Origin: an uncultured Ruegeria sp.
GTDB taxonomy: Bacteria; Pseudomonadota; Alphaproteobacteria; Rhodobacterales; Rhodobacteraceae
NCBI RefSeq assembly: GCF_947500045.1
Contig: NZ_CANMQQ010000008.1
Location: forward strand, 151,318-215,317
Direction of reading: 5' to 3'
DNA length: 64,000 nucleotides
Shown: positions 7,696 to 16,505 of the stretch, piece by piece
Position numbering within the stretch: the first letter of the stretch is position 1
How the letters are laid out: every line of letters begins with the position of its first letter
Position numbers and translations under genes: made by a program
Notes under the pieces: generated by a model
The model's input: the letters and a program-made list of their open reading frames with translations, nothing else
The model's database searches: none
Told to the model about the DNA's origin: nothing

Positions 7696-8390
7696 CAGTC
7701 ATGCACCTTGAGCTTGCCGGTAGATGACTTCAGTAAGTGTTCCCGTGCCATTGCGCGGGCTGCCCCGTCCTCAATGATTCCAAAATCAGCGGCGCGCTCT
7801 TTGTCTCTTAGATACTTCAGGCAAACACGCTTCAGCGCACCCGCCTCAATCATTTCGTTGGCCTCATCAAACCAAACGCTGGTGTCGCTGTCGTTCGTCG
7901 GAACAACTGGCTTCACATGTCCTGAGAAATAAAGTTCATAAACTCCGTCAGGGGTCGGCCAAATACCAATCTGACCGGCATAGTAGGTGTAATAGGTTGG
8001 TGTTCCTTGTGGCGTGGAGCCTTCCCGAAGGCGCTCAAACTTCGCATAAGGAATACGGTCTAGAGGTTCATTTAGTCCACTGGAGCCGGGGTTTTCCCGA
8101 GAATAGGTGATATTAAGGATCTGGTTCGTATCAACCGCCGTGCGCGACGTATTGCTTTGATCCCCGTCACCGGAGGTCAGGTCAACCGACGAATACCAAA
8201 CCGTTGACGCAGCCGTGTCCAGCGTAAACCCGCGAAACTCTGTCAGGTGATAGGGCTTGCGATTATAGAAACGGATCGTCTCTTGAATCTGTTCTTTGAT
8301 TTCAGCCTCAAGGTCGGTGATGTCCGTACCTGCCGCATTCACACGGCCCAACTGCTTAGCGCAGGACAGCGCTACTGTTGTTAGTGTCAT
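7695..8390 (-). CDS. head-tail adaptor protein
   Basis: 231 residues. The opening TLTTVALSCAKQLGRV, the helix ETIRFYNRKPYHLTEFRG and the later GQIGIWPTPDGVYELYF pattern are characteristic of podoviral adaptor proteins, which attach below the portal as P22 gp4 does. The C-terminal helices (about 170-225) are basic. It lies between the small capsid-region genes and the gp10-like protein, as expected for a connector protein. Confidence 0.7.
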   Translation of the reverse strand: MTLTTVALSCAKQLGRVNAAGTDITDLEAEIKEQIQETIRFYNRKPYHLTEFRGFTLDTAASTVWYSSVDLTSGDGDQSNTSRTAVDTNQILNITYSRENPGSSGLNEPLDRIPYAKFERLREGSTPQGTPTYYTYYAGQIGIWPTPDGVYELYFSGHVKPVVPTNDSDTSVWFDEANEMIEAGALKRVCLKYLRDKERAADFGIIEDGAARAMAREHLLKSSTGKLKVHD

Positions 8391-8529
8391 CGCTCAACCT
8401 CTTGAGAATGGTTTCCAGCTTCATACGATGGTGCGGCTTTTCACCGAACTTGCGCTCGTATTCCTCGGCTGGCGTTAGCTTGGGAGGCGACTTTTTCGCC
8501 GCCTCCGCAAATATTTGTCGGCGGCGCAT
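8356..8529 (-). CDS. small basic phage protein
   Basis: 57 residues from the ATG at 8529 (MRRRQIFAEAAKKSPPKLT), ending in a Lys/Arg helix. The start is in a TAATG overlap with an 18-codon gene upstream, so it is coupled to it. Its 3' end overlaps the adaptor start by 35 bases. An in-frame extension to 8556 is less likely. Unknown function; highly basic small proteins between coat and adaptor may bind DNA or scaffold. Confidence 0.6.
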   Translation of the reverse strand: MRRRQIFAEAAKKSPPKLTPAEEYERKFGEKPHHRMKLETILKRLSDDTNNSSAVLR

Positions 8530-8585
8530 TACTTGCCTTTGCCGCCTTTTTTGCACTCTTTAGGTGCCTTACCATTGCGTTGCAT
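8529..8585 (-). CDS. 18-residue Lys/Gly-rich peptide
   Basis: The peptide MQRNGKAPKECKKGGKGK has an AAGGAG Shine-Dalgarno six bases before its ATG, better than most genes here, and ends in a TAATG junction with the next gene. Such tiny basic ORFs are easy to miss. The strong RBS and coupling suggest it is translated, either for its own sake or to deliver ribosomes to the following gene. Confidence 0.55.
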   Translation of the reverse strand: MQRNGKAPKECKKGGKGK

Positions 8586-8595
8586 TGGCTTCTCC

Positions 8596-9006
8596 TTACG
8601 AGTTGTCGACCAGATACGTCAGGTAGGCATAACCGGAACCCGCAGTGGGGGCGGTGCCAGTGCTGTTGTAGGTCAAGGTGATTTCCGCGCCTTCAGGCAG
8701 ATAGGCATCTCCAGCAGTCGCCAACTCATCAGCAACAATTACGCCCGCAGTAGTGATGTCGAGCAAAGTTGCGTATTCGTTGGGGTCAGCCGTAGTGCCG
8801 TCACCAGCATTGCGGAATCCAAGGTCCATGGTGTCGGACGTACCGCTATTGAAAGCGGTCGCCACAACCACGCCGCCGCCAATGACGGAAGCGCCTGCGG
8901 GAACCCACCCAAGCGAAATGGTTTCATCTTCATTCGCAAAGGTAAAGTTAACGCGCAGGAAATGGACCTGATTGGTGTGATACTGCTGTGCAGCATTAAC
9001 AGACAT
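8596..9006 (-). CDS. capsid-associated protein, possible head decoration
   Basis: 136 residues, beta-rich and Gly/Thr/Ala-rich (LGWVPAGASVIGGGVVV, ITLTYNSTGTAPTAGSG), with no charged coiled coil. It directly follows the major coat gene in transcription order, the usual place of decoration or cement proteins. I cannot assign a family from sequence alone. Confidence 0.55.
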   Translation of the reverse strand: MSVNAAQQYHTNQVHFLRVNFTFANEDETISLGWVPAGASVIGGGVVVATAFNSGTSDTMDLGFRNAGDGTTADPNEYATLLDITTAGVIVADELATAGDAYLPEGAEITLTYNSTGTAPTAGSGYAYLTYLVDNS

Positions 9007-9018
9007 GTCAGGTCCTCC

Positions 9019-10134
9019 TTAGGTTGGGGTTGCTGCGGTGGCGTAAGTCGTAACCACGATGGTTCCGAAATCCTCCGCATTGGTTGCCGAGTCGTCCGCA
9101 GGCGTGAACTTGGTTTTCTTCAGGCCATAGATAGAGCCCGCCGAAACACCCAGTTGATTGCCGTAGTCAAACAGCTCTTCTTTCCACGAATAACGAGTTG
9201 CCCCGTTCTCCGAACCGAAAGCGATAGTCGCCGACTGCGCACCACACAGAACCGCACGGCGGGTATTGGCCACCGCTGCACCTGTGGACGAATGAACGCC
9301 CTGGGTGACATAGTTCGACTTGTGCAGAATAACGCCGTTGTACACGCCGAGAGCACCCGTAAAGATTGGGTTGTCCCGAACATCACCGCCCTGCATTGCA
9401 GCTTTCTGGATATCAACCCAGTTGCCAGCAGTTGCAGCATCCGTGCGTAGGGAGGTGACCTGATGGTCATGCAAGAACATGACGTAGTAGTCATCACCCA
9501 TGTAGCGGATAGGACGGATCAACGGGCCAGTATCGTTTTCGGTCGAGGAAGTTTCCGCGCGCTCACGTGCAACGTCGATGTGCTGCAGCAAGAACGGATC
9601 GCCCGAAGTGATTGACTGGTCATCCGACTGGTTGCCACCGCGAAGAATGCGGTTTGAAGTCGGCGCGGTTACAGCGTTGTTGCCGGTGAAGCGTGTATCA
9701 GTAGCTGCGGTGTAGCCGCAAATCTGATTGAAGAACGATGTCTCCATGCGACGTGCCCACCAATCCGCAAGCCGGTCTTTGCCAGTGTTACGGATATTGT
9801 AGGGAACGCGCTGTTCCGACATTTTGCCTTTAGAGCGGGTCGCGTGACGCAACTGATCCACAATGACCGAGTCATCATAGAACTGCAGCGCCTCTTCGTT
9901 GCCCTCAAGGGTGCTATCGCCCTGAACGCCGTCGCCTTGCAACTGAACGTTCAGACCACAGGTGATTTTGTCACCAGCGGATTTTTTCAGGTCAACCTTT
10001 TCCTGGATTAGCGAGTCTTCGCCTTTACCAATGAACTTGCCGATATAGGTCTTGCGGTACGCCTCTGCGGCGAGTTGCTTAGACCAAACTTTGACGGCAA
10101 GTGGATGATTGACCCCAAACTCTGTCTTAGACAT
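9019..10134 (-). CDS. major capsid protein, N4-gp56 family
   Basis: 371 residues. Family hallmarks appear in order: LAVKVWSKQLAAEAYRKTY, FIGKGEDSLIQ, a GDKITCGLN strand, the STLEGNEEALQFYDDSV loop, RMSEQRVP-like KMSEQRVPYNIR and DRLADWWARRME. This HK97-fold coat family is found in N4-like and other podoviruses. It forms the icosahedral shell with the scaffold encoded just upstream. A coat of this type beside P22-like portal and tail genes makes the virion block mosaic. Confidence 0.85.
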   Translation of the reverse strand: MSKTEFGVNHPLAVKVWSKQLAAEAYRKTYIGKFIGKGEDSLIQEKVDLKKSAGDKITCGLNVQLQGDGVQGDSTLEGNEEALQFYDDSVIVDQLRHATRSKGKMSEQRVPYNIRNTGKDRLADWWARRMETSFFNQICGYTAATDTRFTGNNAVTAPTSNRILRGGNQSDDQSITSGDPFLLQHIDVARERAETSSTENDTGPLIRPIRYMGDDYYVMFLHDHQVTSLRTDAATAGNWVDIQKAAMQGGDVRDNPIFTGALGVYNGVILHKSNYVTQGVHSSTGAAVANTRRAVLCGAQSATIAFGSENGATRYSWKEELFDYGNQLGVSAGSIYGLKKTKFTPADDSATNAEDFGTIVVTTYATAATPT

Positions 10135-10243
10135 GCTAAGCTCCTGAATTTATAGGGTTTCATTGCCGCCTCGATGTCGCCCGTGGCTGGCGAAGACTGT
10201 TTTACGTTCAGACAAACGAAGGTGCGTTGAGGTGCACTAGTCC

Positions 10244-11116
10244 TTAGCCGCCCATTGCCTTCCGAACTTCTTCATCGGTTAGCTTGGCGAATTCTTCCTC
10301 TGACATTTCTGCCAGTTGCGTTGCGGTGATTGCCCCTGTTTGAGCCGGTCCGCTTGAGCCAACGCCCTTTGTGGCCTCCTGGGCCTGAGCCATGGCTGCG
10401 ATTTTCTCTGCGTCAGTTTGCTGAGGGGCTGTAGCGGGCTGAGCCGTTTCGTATCCCATTGATTTTGCGCGCATATAGGCAAGTTCGGCGGGGTTCATGC
10501 CGATTGCTTCACCGGCCTGCACCATAGCCATGACGTCTTGCCGTAGCTGCGCTTGAACCTCAGCGGGGCCGTGGCCCATTTGCGTGAGTTCCTGTGTTCT
10601 TGCCTGAGACAGAAACGAGATTGCGTCCGATGCGTCAGGGGTTTTCTGCAGGAATTCCCGTTCGTAATTCTCAATTTTGACCATCAACTGCCGCTCTTCT
10701 GTCTGCTGCTGCACAGACTTAGTGACGGTTTCGGCCTTCTGTTCGCTTTGCTTGGCGCTGTATTCGGCCCACTTGCGGAATCCGTCTGGATCTTCAATGG
10801 GATCGACGTATTCCGGTGGTTGTTCCTGCGGGGATATCTTCGCTTCGATATCAGCGAGTCGCTTTTCCAGCGCGTCAGCCCGCTCGCGTTCCTGTCGAGC
10901 CTTCAGGCGCTCTGCATGCATGGCCTGATGCGGAACAAAACCCTCCGGGGGTTTCTCCTTTTCAGACTCGTCAGCAGGCTTTTCCTCAGTCTTAGGTGCT
11001 TCCTGCGTTCCTTCCTCGGTTTTAACCTCGGGTGTTTCCTCAACCGTTGTTTCCTCGGTCTGCATAGCCTCAAGGGCTGTCGACTCTTCAGTCGTCAGTT
11101 CTTCCGTGCTCATCAT
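10244..11116 (-). CDS. capsid scaffolding-like protein
   Basis: 290 residues, close to P22 gp8 (303). The first 60 residues are extremely acidic and Thr/Glu-rich, followed by a basic coiled-coil stretch (about 63-95), a helical middle and a C-terminus rich in short helices (EMSEEEFAKLTDEEVRKAMGG). This composition and the place immediately before the coat gene fit a scaffold that is removed before DNA packaging. ATGATG allows two starts. Confidence 0.65.
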   Translation of the reverse strand: MMSTEELTTEESTALEAMQTEETTVEETPEVKTEEGTQEAPKTEEKPADESEKEKPPEGFVPHQAMHAERLKARQERERADALEKRLADIEAKISPQEQPPEYVDPIEDPDGFRKWAEYSAKQSEQKAETVTKSVQQQTEERQLMVKIENYEREFLQKTPDASDAISFLSQARTQELTQMGHGPAEVQAQLRQDVMAMVQAGEAIGMNPAELAYMRAKSMGYETAQPATAPQQTDAEKIAAMAQAQEATKGVGSSGPAQTGAITATQLAEMSEEEFAKLTDEEVRKAMGG

Positions 11117-11179
11117 CTTTTCCGTTGATGTTACGTGGCCTGTTTACGCTCAGGCGGGCGAAACCCGGTCATCGGGTAT

Positions 11180-11485
11180 TCATTTATTGATGATCGCTCT
11201 AACTCTAGACACAGATAGGCCGTGCCTCTTGGCGATGCGCGCAATCGCTGCGCCGTCATCAAATTCTGCTTTGATATACGCATTTCTGGCTGACCGCCTT
11301 GCCGCGTCCAGATGTGCAAGCTCCTTGCGGTGCTTATGGAAAAACCCGTCGATGTCTGCTTGTGCAGCAGCAAAGTCATCCTTTGCCTTATGCAGTCGAG
11401 TAATGGACGCGAGGTCGATCTTCTGCCCTGCAATATGCGCCTCAAACGCCGCCGCCTCTTCCGGTGACAGGTCAATGTCGCTCAT
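11180..11485 (-). CDS. small helical protein with possible HTH
   Basis: 101 residues, nearly all helical and charged, ending IARIAKRHGLSVSRVRAIINK, which reads as a helix-turn-helix like those that recruit proteins to DNA. An overlapping frame (11131-11475) codes for a Cys/Arg-rich product without such pattern and is taken as a shadow. Position between the glycine-rich protein and scaffold gives no firm role. Confidence 0.5.
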   Translation of the reverse strand: MSDIDLSPEEAAAFEAHIAGQKIDLASITRLHKAKDDFAAAQADIDGFFHKHRKELAHLDAARRSARNAYIKAEFDDGAAIARIAKRHGLSVSRVRAIINK

Positions 11486-11503
11486 TTGCTCTTGCCCCTC
11501 GAT

Positions 11504-13342
11504 TCATGCAACTAGAAGCATCGCGATTACCGCGTCGTCTTCTTCCATTTGCTTAATTTTGGCCTGCAGAACCTCTATTCTGCGTTCCGCTGAATTAATC
11601 CGTTTCTCGGCTGCTTTCAGTTCGCGCGTAGCCTCGATTTTAGCTTGCTGTGCGGCGACAACGCGCTGCCTGCGAGTGTCCTCCCGTAAACGCTTATCTT
11701 TAGCTGCCTGAACCGCTTTTTTGGCCTGTTCGGCTTGCTCTCGCGCCTTCTCTTCAGCCTGCTTTTGCGCAGCAATGCGTTCACGGCGTTTTTTGCGTAG
11801 AATGGCTTTGAGTTCTTCTGGGCCTACTTCCAGTGAATTGCGCTGCTTTTGGCCCTTTCCGCCACCACCGCGACGTTCTGCGCTGCCTCTTGCTCCCTCG
11901 ACTTCAGCCCGATTAGTGGTCAAAATCAGTTGAGTTACATTTGCATCAGCGTCCACACCTGAAACAAAGCCAATATTGGCCGCGTTGGTGCTGAGTGAAA
12001 GAGCTTCCGTTCCCGCAGAAACTTCTAGGTCGTATGCAATCGCCGCCTGTAAAGCGGTGACACTCAGAGATTCCGTGTTTGCCGGTATCTCAACGTCATA
12101 GGTTACGGCTGCTTGGGCTGTGCTAAGTGATAGCTCTTCTACATTCGCGAGAATGCCGGAACCGTATGCAACGCCCGCCGCATGTGTGGTTAGTGTCAGA
12201 CCTTCCAGATTTGCCGATATGCCGACATCAAGACTAATATTTGCTTGCTGCGCGGATAGGCTTAGAGCCTCTAGATTACCCCCAACCGATACATCAAGCG
12301 CTGTCGTAGCCTGATGCGTTGATATGTTGAGTGCTTCTGCACTTCCCAACACATCAATATCAAAACCGACACTCGCCTGTTGGGTCGTTACAGTCAGCGC
12401 CTCGGTATTCGCGCCCACATCAACGTCGAATGTCAGGCTTGCTGCGTATTCGGTAAGAGTTAGCGCTTCGGTATTAGCCGCAACATCTGTGTCGGAACCA
12501 CCAGCATCCTCAACAAAGATGATGACAGTACCGTCACCGCCGTCACCGCCGGGGCCGGGGGAGGCGAACTTTCCACCACCACCGCCGCCGCCTAGTCCGT
12601 CTGTGCCGTTTGTAGGATCAACTGTGCTGCTTGCACCGCCATCACCCCCACCTCCAGCACCACCTGAGCCAGATGCAGACGAGGTTTCACCAGCGCCGCC
12701 GCCACCGCCGCCATAAGTAACCGATGAGCCAGTGATAGTGGACGCTGTGCCGTCACCGCCGTCACCGCCCTGAGTGGTGGAGCCTGCGCTACCGGCGCCG
12801 CCAGCACCACCGCCTCCGCCAGAACCGTAAGCGGGGCCGCCTGAGTTACCAGAACCAGCTCCGCCAGCGTTACCCTGCCCCGATGTTCCTGAGCCGCCCC
12901 CGAATCCGTGATAGCCTCGCCCGCCGCCACCAGAGCCACCGTCTTCACCAGCATAGTCACCCGTTTCACTGGCACCGCCGCCACCGCCTACTGCTGCAGC
13001 AGGGGCATTTGTGCCTGTGATCGATGAATTACCACCGTTAGAACCATCGGTACTGTCTGACGCAGCGCCCGCACCGCCAAGGCCAACAGCAACATTGTAC
13101 GTGGATGCTGTAGCCGTAAAGCTGGCGTTTCCAGTCTGTGGGAGTTTACCGCCAGCACCGCCGCCAGCACCATTTCTGGCACCACCGCCGCCACCGCCAG
13201 CTTGGACCAAATACCAAACAACTGTGTCGGCCTCAGCGGTGAACGAGCCCGCACCAGACCACTGATAGGTGGTTCCGGTCATTCCGTTGTAGCTGACGCT
13301 CGACGTAGTGGTCGGGCTGCCCGTTGTGGCTGTAATAGCCAT
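11504..13342 (-). CDS. glycine-rich fibre-like protein with 22-residue repeats and coiled-coil tail
   Basis: 612 residues in three parts. Residues 1-45 are a beta segment, then about 48-280 are glycine-rich, with runs of G broken by Ala/Ser, like receptor-binding glycine-rich domains of phage adhesins. About 285-490 hold nine imperfect 22-residue repeats of type VxANTEALTLTxxQAxVxFDVD. The last 110 residues are a Lys/Arg/Glu/Ala coiled coil. It lies between portal-associated genes and scaffold. Likely an adhesin or fibre; the order of adhesin first and coiled coil last is the reverse of most tail fibres. Function is inference. Confidence 0.6.
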   Translation of the reverse strand: MAITATTGSPTTTSSVSYNGMTGTTYQWSGAGSFTAEADTVVWYLVQAGGGGGGARNGAGGGAGGKLPQTGNASFTATASTYNVAVGLGGAGAASDSTDGSNGGNSSITGTNAPAAAVGGGGGASETGDYAGEDGGSGGGGRGYHGFGGGSGTSGQGNAGGAGSGNSGGPAYGSGGGGGAGGAGSAGSTTQGGDGGDGTASTITGSSVTYGGGGGGAGETSSASGSGGAGGGGDGGASSTVDPTNGTDGLGGGGGGGKFASPGPGGDGGDGTVIIFVEDAGGSDTDVAANTEALTLTEYAASLTFDVDVGANTEALTVTTQQASVGFDIDVLGSAEALNISTHQATTALDVSVGGNLEALSLSAQQANISLDVGISANLEGLTLTTHAAGVAYGSGILANVEELSLSTAQAAVTYDVEIPANTESLSVTALQAAIAYDLEVSAGTEALSLSTNAANIGFVSGVDADANVTQLILTTNRAEVEGARGSAERRGGGGKGQKQRNSLEVGPEELKAILRKKRRERIAAQKQAEEKAREQAEQAKKAVQAAKDKRLREDTRRQRVVAAQQAKIEATRELKAAEKRINSAERRIEVLQAKIKQMEEDDAVIAMLLVA

Positions 13343-13343
13343 T

Positions 13344-13847
13344 TTAGCCGCCTACGGCTTCAAAGGCCTTAATCAGCGCATCCAACTCGGCAGATTCACG
13401 AAGGGGGCGTGCTTGTTCTTCCGTGAGGGCCTGAACGTCAACACGGCGCAGACTTCCGGTAGATGTGTCCCATCCCCGAAATGCGCTATTCGGCAGAGCG
13501 TCATGCCAAGAAATATAAAAGACGTTGAGCGCCTTGGCCGCTGCGTCCACGACCCCGAATTGCGCCAGCAACGCCATGCCGTCCGCCGGTGCGCCAGGAT
13601 AGCCCGCAAGCTTGTCCGTAACCACAGCAACATTCGCTGCATTAGGTACACCCTCTGCATCCAGGACTTGTGCCAGTACCGCCTGAGTAGTCAGTTGCGC
13701 CTGAACTAGTGCTTGTTCACGCTGGTCATGTGCCAGACGCCAAGACAAATCCCCGCCCGTGTCACGGATATTACGCAACACCTGCGCAGCATGATTTACG
13801 GCCTCGGCCAATGCTGGCAGAGTCCGGTCAAAGACTGGAATTGTCAT
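13344..13847 (-). CDS. phage protein of unknown function
   Basis: 167 residues from MTIPVFDRTL. The N-terminal half is helical with heptad character (ALAEAVNHAAQVLRN, HDQREQALVQAQLTTQAVLAQ). The C-terminal half has Trp/Phe-rich turns. It is followed directly by the glycine-rich protein gene (one base apart) and may be its partner or chaperone. No family recognised. Confidence 0.55.
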   Translation of the reverse strand: MTIPVFDRTLPALAEAVNHAAQVLRNIRDTGGDLSWRLAHDQREQALVQAQLTTQAVLAQVLDAEGVPNAANVAVVTDKLAGYPGAPADGMALLAQFGVVDAAAKALNVFYISWHDALPNSAFRGWDTSTGSLRRVDVQALTEEQARPLRESAELDALIKAFEAVGG

Positions 13848-13858
13848 GGGGCTACCCT

Positions 13859-14302
13859 TTATGCGGCGGTGATGGTCGCGATGCCCGAGGCATTCCACGT
13901 AATTGTCAGAGAGCCCGCTGACATATCGACAGGCCCACCCAACTCTACGAAGGCAATCGCTGGATCACCGGACTGGGTGTCGTTGTAAATCAAGCCCCAG
14001 TGCGCGTCGGTATCATTCGAGGCGTTCTGCGCCCACGTTGGATTTGTGCCGCTATCAACCGTGCCTGTACCGCCGGATTCCGAGTTCATCGCAGCCCATG
14101 TGCCAAGCGATGTTCCGCCAGCCGTATAAGACCCCGCAGCGCCAACCTCGGTGAAGTCGCCTAAAGCCGGTGTTGCTGTTGCTGCTGTCGGAGCCGTGGT
14201 GTTGTCCAGTACGGCAACCTTAATGTCGTCCGTCCCGGCCCAGCCCGCAAAGTATCCGAAGGTTCGAGCCTCCTCGAACCAGATAATGTCACCTGTCGCC
14301 AT
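13859..14302 (-). CDS. beta-rich virion protein of unknown function
   Basis: 147 residues, rich in Ala/Thr/Gly/Trp with beta periodicity (DIKVAVLDNTTAPTAATATP, AHWGLIYNDTQSGDPAIAFVE). The style is that of small tail or decoration proteins found next to portal genes in siphoviruses and podoviruses. It lies 11 bases after the portal stop. Confidence 0.55.
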   Translation of the reverse strand: MATGDIIWFEEARTFGYFAGWAGTDDIKVAVLDNTTAPTAATATPALGDFTEVGAAGSYTAGGTSLGTWAAMNSESGGTGTVDSGTNPTWAQNASNDTDAHWGLIYNDTQSGDPAIAFVELGGPVDMSAGSLTITWNASGIATITAA

Positions 14303-14313
14303 TTTGATTTACC

Positions 14314-16497
14314 TCAGTTTAAGACGGTTTCAACGCCCTTCGGACGCCCGTTCTCATAGACAACCCGCTTCGGTGCTGTGACTGCTGCCACAACCTGCTG
14401 ATTGCCGGTTTCGATTTGCTGTGAAATCTGAACCAGTGCGTCCCCCAGTTGGGTCAAGCCCTGCATGTTCTGCTCACTCATTTCAGTTAGGCGCTGTTCC
14501 ATGTACTGAACGATTGGTGAGGCCACAGATTCACTAATTTGAGCCGGGTCTACTTGGGGAGCAGATGCCGCGCCTTCTTGTCGGCCCTGATTAATTGCTT
14601 CAAACACCTTAATCTGCGTATCAGCCTCAGTCTTACCTTGCTCCATATCCAGTTTACGGTTTTCAAGTGCGATTTTTGCGCTTTCGGTCTCTGATCTAAC
14701 CGCCATCTCTGCCGTCTTCAACTCAAGCTCTTTGGCCCTCAGCTGCGGCTCAGCCTTCTTGGCCTCAACCTCGGCAACTTGTGCCTCTACAGCCAGTTGC
14801 TCTTGTGGGGATGGGCCGTTGTTCTTGGATTCTTGAGCCTTTTCACGAACCTTATCTGCAAAGCTGGACGGTAGCGGGCTGTATTCCAGAATGTCAGCCC
14901 AGTCCTCAAGCGATAGATCCGCCTGCTGCAACATCGGGATCATGCCCTCAATGATTGCCCAGGCTTTCTCTTTCTCGTTCGGAGCAGACGGCGCATCATC
15001 GACAATCACGTCAAACTTGCGTGTTCCCTCATCCATCGCGAGGGGAACATACTGAACTAAGTCTTCCTTCTGGATACGCACCAACCGCCCCGTAGGCGCG
15101 ATGTGGTTTGTCAGGAAGTTCAGAATCGTCTGTCCCTGACGCTTTCTATAATACCGGAGGCTGTCAAAGAACCGTGCCAGTGTGGTCATGGCCGACTGGC
15201 GGCGCTGATATTCCAGAACGCCCGGTTGATTAGCGTCGCGAAGCCCTAGAAGCTCCATATTGATGCCGGATACGTCCCGAATGGACGAGATAGCAAACTC
15301 TGTCAGGCCCATGAGCGCGGCAGGCATTTCCGCCTTGGGCTTTTCGTGGATTTTGCCCTGCGTGATTGCGCCCTCTTCAAGCCATGTCACACCGTCAGCA
15401 GCAGCCCAGCTTTCCTCAAACTGGTTCGGGTCTTGAACTGCTCCGGCCTCCACCATCACACCGCCTTTGGCGTTGCTGTTAATGATGTGCAGCGTTTGAG
15501 ACAGCCATTTATTAGCAAATTTCTGCGGGTCTTTCATGGACCTCAGGAGTCCGTAGAACCGCTTTTTCTTCCGGTCCCAGTGCCCGGTCATGAATTGCAG
15601 CGTCGGGCCGTCTGGGTCTGGCTGGTTAGCCCTCAGGATGCTGTCAGAGCCTAGAAATGCCTGCTTCCACTCTTTCTTGATGAATTCACGAGACGGCATT
15701 GCCAGTGGAACTGTTTCAGTGACCTTTTTCCACCGCTCAGCATCCATCTCCATGCGCTTGCCGGTGGCAGGATCTACCGTCTCAACAACCTTCTTGCGCT
15801 CACAATATTGGATGCGAACAACCTTGACGGTGTTGTTTTCGTCCTCAGCCTTGTCGTCTGAGTCCTTGTATTCGTCACCCGGTATGTTTTCTTCGATTTC
15901 GTCACTTTGGGCCTCAGTCAGCCATGCCGCATGAACCTCCTCAGAGGTCTTGCCGGGGAACTCATATTCCAGGTCCGCAACGCTGATTTCCTCAACCGTG
16001 CCAAAGAAGCGCCCAGAGACCAGCCCACGGTTAACTGCGTGTGGGTCCCAGAAGCATGTCAGGGGGTCCAGTCGATTGATATCCGGTTCGCCCTCTGGGT
16101 CAGCTTCCCAATCCAGCGTTGTTTCAGTAGCACCAAGCCCGCAAATGAGAAGGTCACGGAATGAATCGCTTTCCTCGTCCTCTGCGTTTGACTGGTCACG
16201 GAACCACTCAGCGCCAGCGGATAGAACCTCGTTAGGCTTGGCGTCCCCAATCTCTCGGGGAATGTACCGAACCTCAGTTCTGTTGTTGATTTCACTGCCC
16301 TCTACGGCAGCAATCATCACCCCAACCCGGTTAAATACGATTGGAACGCGTGACTGTTCCTCTAGCTGGCTCTTTTCGGTATCGGTCCACTGGTGACCAT
16401 CAGCAAAGGCGTAATCGTCCTCTGACTCCTCACGCCATTCTCTTTGGGCTTTCCATGCTGTTTGGGCGTAACCCTGAAGTGTTTCAAAATCAGCCAT
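14314..16497 (-). CDS. portal protein, P22-like
   Basis: 727 residues, essentially the length of P22 gp1 (725). The N-terminus (FADGHQW-type motif YAFADGHQWTDTE, RVPIVFNRVGVMIAAVEG) and the middle ISSIRDVSGINMELLG segment are typical of this portal family. A long Glu/Ala/Gln-rich helix (about 565-640) matches the barrel region. The dodecamer is the DNA entry channel and docks the terminase encoded upstream. Confidence 0.85.
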   Translation of the reverse strand: MADFETLQGYAQTAWKAQREWREESEDDYAFADGHQWTDTEKSQLEEQSRVPIVFNRVGVMIAAVEGSEINNRTEVRYIPREIGDAKPNEVLSAGAEWFRDQSNAEDEESDSFRDLLICGLGATETTLDWEADPEGEPDINRLDPLTCFWDPHAVNRGLVSGRFFGTVEEISVADLEYEFPGKTSEEVHAAWLTEAQSDEIEENIPGDEYKDSDDKAEDENNTVKVVRIQYCERKKVVETVDPATGKRMEMDAERWKKVTETVPLAMPSREFIKKEWKQAFLGSDSILRANQPDPDGPTLQFMTGHWDRKKKRFYGLLRSMKDPQKFANKWLSQTLHIINSNAKGGVMVEAGAVQDPNQFEESWAAADGVTWLEEGAITQGKIHEKPKAEMPAALMGLTEFAISSIRDVSGINMELLGLRDANQPGVLEYQRRQSAMTTLARFFDSLRYYRKRQGQTILNFLTNHIAPTGRLVRIQKEDLVQYVPLAMDEGTRKFDVIVDDAPSAPNEKEKAWAIIEGMIPMLQQADLSLEDWADILEYSPLPSSFADKVREKAQESKNNGPSPQEQLAVEAQVAEVEAKKAEPQLRAKELELKTAEMAVRSETESAKIALENRKLDMEQGKTEADTQIKVFEAINQGRQEGAASAPQVDPAQISESVASPIVQYMEQRLTEMSEQNMQGLTQLGDALVQISQQIETGNQQVVAAVTAPKRVVYENGRPKGVETVLN

Positions 16498-16505
16498 TCA
16501 CAACC

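Noticed and set aside
8515..9450. 311-codon plus-strand ORF over the capsid region
   Set aside because: Antisense to the coat and decoration genes, which have strong family or context support; composition is not protein-like.
11131..11475. 114-codon minus-strand ORF overlapping the small HTH gene
   Set aside because: Arg/Cys/Thr-rich without pattern; the other frame has a plausible helical protein.
12324..12716. Proline-rich plus-strand ORF
   Set aside because: It is the antisense of the glycine-rich protein (GGN codons become CCN); a shadow.
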